This document shows, one piece after another, positions 61,214 through 64,000 of a stretch of 64,000 nt of DNA (position 1 is the stretch's first letter; every line of letters begins with the position of its first letter). The stretch spans positions 3,658,001-3,722,000 of the forward strand of contig JAVTVJ010000033.1 in NCBI GenBank assembly GCA_034509425.1, read 5' to 3'. Source of the DNA: Eopsaltria australis. Taxonomy: Eukaryota > Chordata > Aves > Passeriformes > Petroicidae. The notes under the pieces were generated by a model. It searched no databases. It saw nothing but the letters and a program-made list of their open reading frames with translations, and was not told the DNA's origin. A program made the position numbers and the translations under genes.

Positions 61214-64000
61214 CTTTACAGATTTCTACACTTCTGAAAGCTAGTTGGTCTCAGGAAGACTAGCTAAGTACCAAATATAAACATTTGCCCTTCTTAAAAT
61301 TATTGGTCCTGAATACTTTGGGAAGATAAAAAAAAAAGGCCATTATGAAAAAGGAAAAAAGTAACTGTTAAGTCTTACCCTTTATACATCTGCAATCTAA
61401 CCACAACAAGGTCCAGGTTTAGTTCATAAGTTTGTACACTGTAGTTTATACAGAACGAAATGTAAAGAACAGAGATAGTGGAAAGTGAGGTGTCTCCCAG
61501 CAGGTTTACACAGGCACATTCAGATATCAAAACCTTTAACACACCTTTGAAAAATGAGAACATTGAGTCTCTAGGAGCTGGTAGAATGCCAATACCTGCA
61601 AAATTACTGCTGGAGCTCAGAACAATGCTGGCCTCTTCTGCACTCCATATGATATTGTTACAGCATTTGGATGTGTTGTCTCAAAGACAAGCAAATCACT
61701 GCTGCTGTCTACAAAATGTAGGATTAGTTTCAGAAAGTAGAGTTAGCTGCTTCGCCTGCTCTTAGAAGAGTAAAGAAGGTGCAACAAAGAGGTTTTAATC
61801 TAAATTTGTTAAAATCAGTGGAATTACTTATTTAAAATTAAACATATGCTTGTGGCTTGCCAAGATGAGGACATATGCTCTTGATTTATTATCTTTATTT
61901 TATTACAATCAGTGTTCTCATTAACATTTATCAGAGGACACATCCATCTTCTTTGACCATTGCCCCTTTTTCTCAGTGTCCCATCACATTTACTAAATGA
62001 GGAAATATATGTTTAATGCACAATAATGTATTATTAATAAGAGCAGTCATAACTGTTTTAACATATGCCTAATTCACCCAGGGAAACTGAGCCACTCAGT
62101 TACTAAATAAAAGAATTATAATAATAATCATCATTTATTATTCGTGTAATGATTTTGAGCTGTGTATATAGTTTGCAGAGACTGACAGAGAAATGCAGTA
62201 CTTATTTTTATGTATGAAAGTACAGAAACTATTAGGCCACAATACAAGTAGAACTAATTTCTGCTGGAACACTCTTAAAATATCTTGAAGTGTTTCCTTT
62301 TTATTTATTTATTTTTAATTGCAAACATTATTATAAAATAGCATTTTTTGTAAAGGTATACAAACATCAAAACACATTTTATTTTTCTTGTAAACTATAT
62401 GTAGAATGTCTATTGCTCTTTAAAGCTTGAAAGGGAACCTTCATTCACTGTTCATTATTTGATACCCAAACCCTATGACAATACATCCCACTGAGAAGCA
62501 AAGGTTGACAGTTGGGGCTAATAAAGCTACACTTTTTTTATTCATGTCTCTAATCAGATTAATTCTAAGTGCACATTTTAATCGAGCTTAATGAGGTTTC
62601 ACACTGTTTATATGGTCTGGCTATACCACTGTAATTAGCACCAAGGCATTACTCACTCTTGTCTTCATAAGAGTTTCATTTTAGCCTTTGTGAGAAGTCC
62701 TGTTACTTTTTTGCTTCATTGCTTTGCTTTATTGAACATTATATGACATAGTAAGCAATTAAGTATATTTGTGGAAGAAATTAAATCACAAAAAGGGCAT
62801 TAATGGTCAGGCTTAAAACCACAAAAGTAGGGAAACTGAAGTTAAGGTTGAAATTGTACTTGTTTTACCTCCTTATGCCTAAGAACGGCAGTCGGTATAA
62901 TATTCAAGTGCAATATACTATATAGCATTCAAGTTCATCTATTCTTTTTGTCTCCATAGCTAGGGAAATGATAACATTCACTCTGTAATTCAGCATTTCC
63001 TTTCATTGGGAGTCTTTTAGGAGCTCAGTATTTTATTGGTTATAGTTTTATCTTTTTAAAGATAACATTAAAAAAGTCTATATCCATATATGCAAATTCA
63101 TCTGAGTAGCTCCTATTTAAACTATAATTCAAATGTTTTGATCAATGTATTTTTATGTGGGCAGTAAAATATCTCAAAGATATTTAGTCACAAAGACACA
63201 TTTATAATGGACATAAGCAATGTCCTCAAAAGCATCCCCATGCAGATGTTATAAATATATATTTTTGAAATGTACCTCAAATTCTATACTGAAAAATTGT
63301 TTTAAGTGTTGTGAAAACTAGAAATCATTTTCTACTGCACATTAGCAAAAGAATAGCTTTTCAAAAAGATGTGCTAACTTATACCAAGAAGAACTGCACC
63401 CTGGTATATAGCCTTGAATAGGAAAATAGCCAACAAAACTGTATCTTGTTCTAAATTAAATCACTTTTAAAAGTGAAAAAGAGATTGTCTTCAGGCTCAA
63501 ATATTCAAACATTTTTCATTTAAATTACAAGGCTGTGTATATTTATAGGCAACTTATATTCTAAAGCATGCTACAGCAAATTGTTTGACAGTTGTAACAA
63601 AAATTTTATACATTAAAATGTCTTGTAAATGCATTTAGCTAAGATGAATCTTTATTCTTATTTGCAGGTAAATTCCCAACAATAATAAAATAACGTGGAA
63701 GGGTAATTTAACTGAAGAAATAAAAGTTTTTTTCTTATTTATGACCTTTATTTAATTCCAGAATAAGCACATACTATTTCAGATATTCTGAGAACTGGAT
63801 CTTTTAGAATACCCCTATTTATAGTCTTTAGGACAATTCACTGACGAAATATTTTCAGGGGATATTGATCCCCAAAAATCTGAGAAAGATAAAGTGAAGA
63901 TTAGAAAAGAAACAAACAACAAAATTGTACTGAAGAAGTTATGACCATGAAGAGAGCTAGAGTAACACAGCAAAACCCAACGGTAATGAAGTATTATGTT
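61214..64000. other. AT-rich unique sequence, no gene seen
   Basis: No gene or repeat family recognised up to the window end. The 62510-62700 part may be conserved noncoding DNA. Confidence 0.5.

Overview
The window reads as gene-poor nuclear DNA from a bird, probably a songbird. It is AT-rich and CpG-poor, and I could recognise no protein-coding gene, exon or functional RNA gene on either strand. What can be identified is a typical avian set of interspersed repeats. There are six CR1 LINE fragments and four LTR remnants of endogenous retroviruses. One SINE has a tRNA-Ile-like head fused to a CR1-like tail, as in the zebra finch family TguSINE1. The SINE and the LTR types are the main reason for favouring a songbird; this is recall-based inference, not a database result.

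Layout. 1-6 kb: the SINE (692-845), a long decayed CR1 on the minus strand (1899-3665) carrying remnants of endonuclease, linker and reverse transcriptase, then a probable ERV LTR ending at 5141. 6-19 kb: mostly unique AT-rich DNA with a few hairpins, a G-run and T-rich tracts. 19.8-20.8 kb: a CR1 3' segment followed directly by a CR1 endonuclease segment, both on the plus strand. 25.0-26.4 kb: an antisense ERV LTR interrupted by about 440 bp of foreign sequence. 29.7-30.9 kb: a CR1 with an internal deletion and an intact 3' end. 34.8-35.3 kb: part of the same LTR family in the opposite orientation. 39.05-39.63 kb: a complete solo LTR of a different family, flanked by the 6-bp direct repeat AATGTA. 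40.8-41.1 and 57.8-58.3 kb: CR1 3' ends. 43.2-43.5 kb: a large pyrimidine microsatellite with a 28-bp higher-order period. 44.65-44.74 kb: a purine-rich tract. The rest is unique-looking sequence.

No genes work together here; the open reading frames are short and are chance, repeat-derived or low-complexity. The window could be intergenic or inside a very long intron. I found no convincing new biological system. The structures most worth a second look are a pair of mutually exclusive hairpins at 57249-57285, the unidentified insert inside the LTR at 25243-25682, several GC-richer islands I cannot classify, and a few stretches that look like conserved noncoding elements but need alignment to test.
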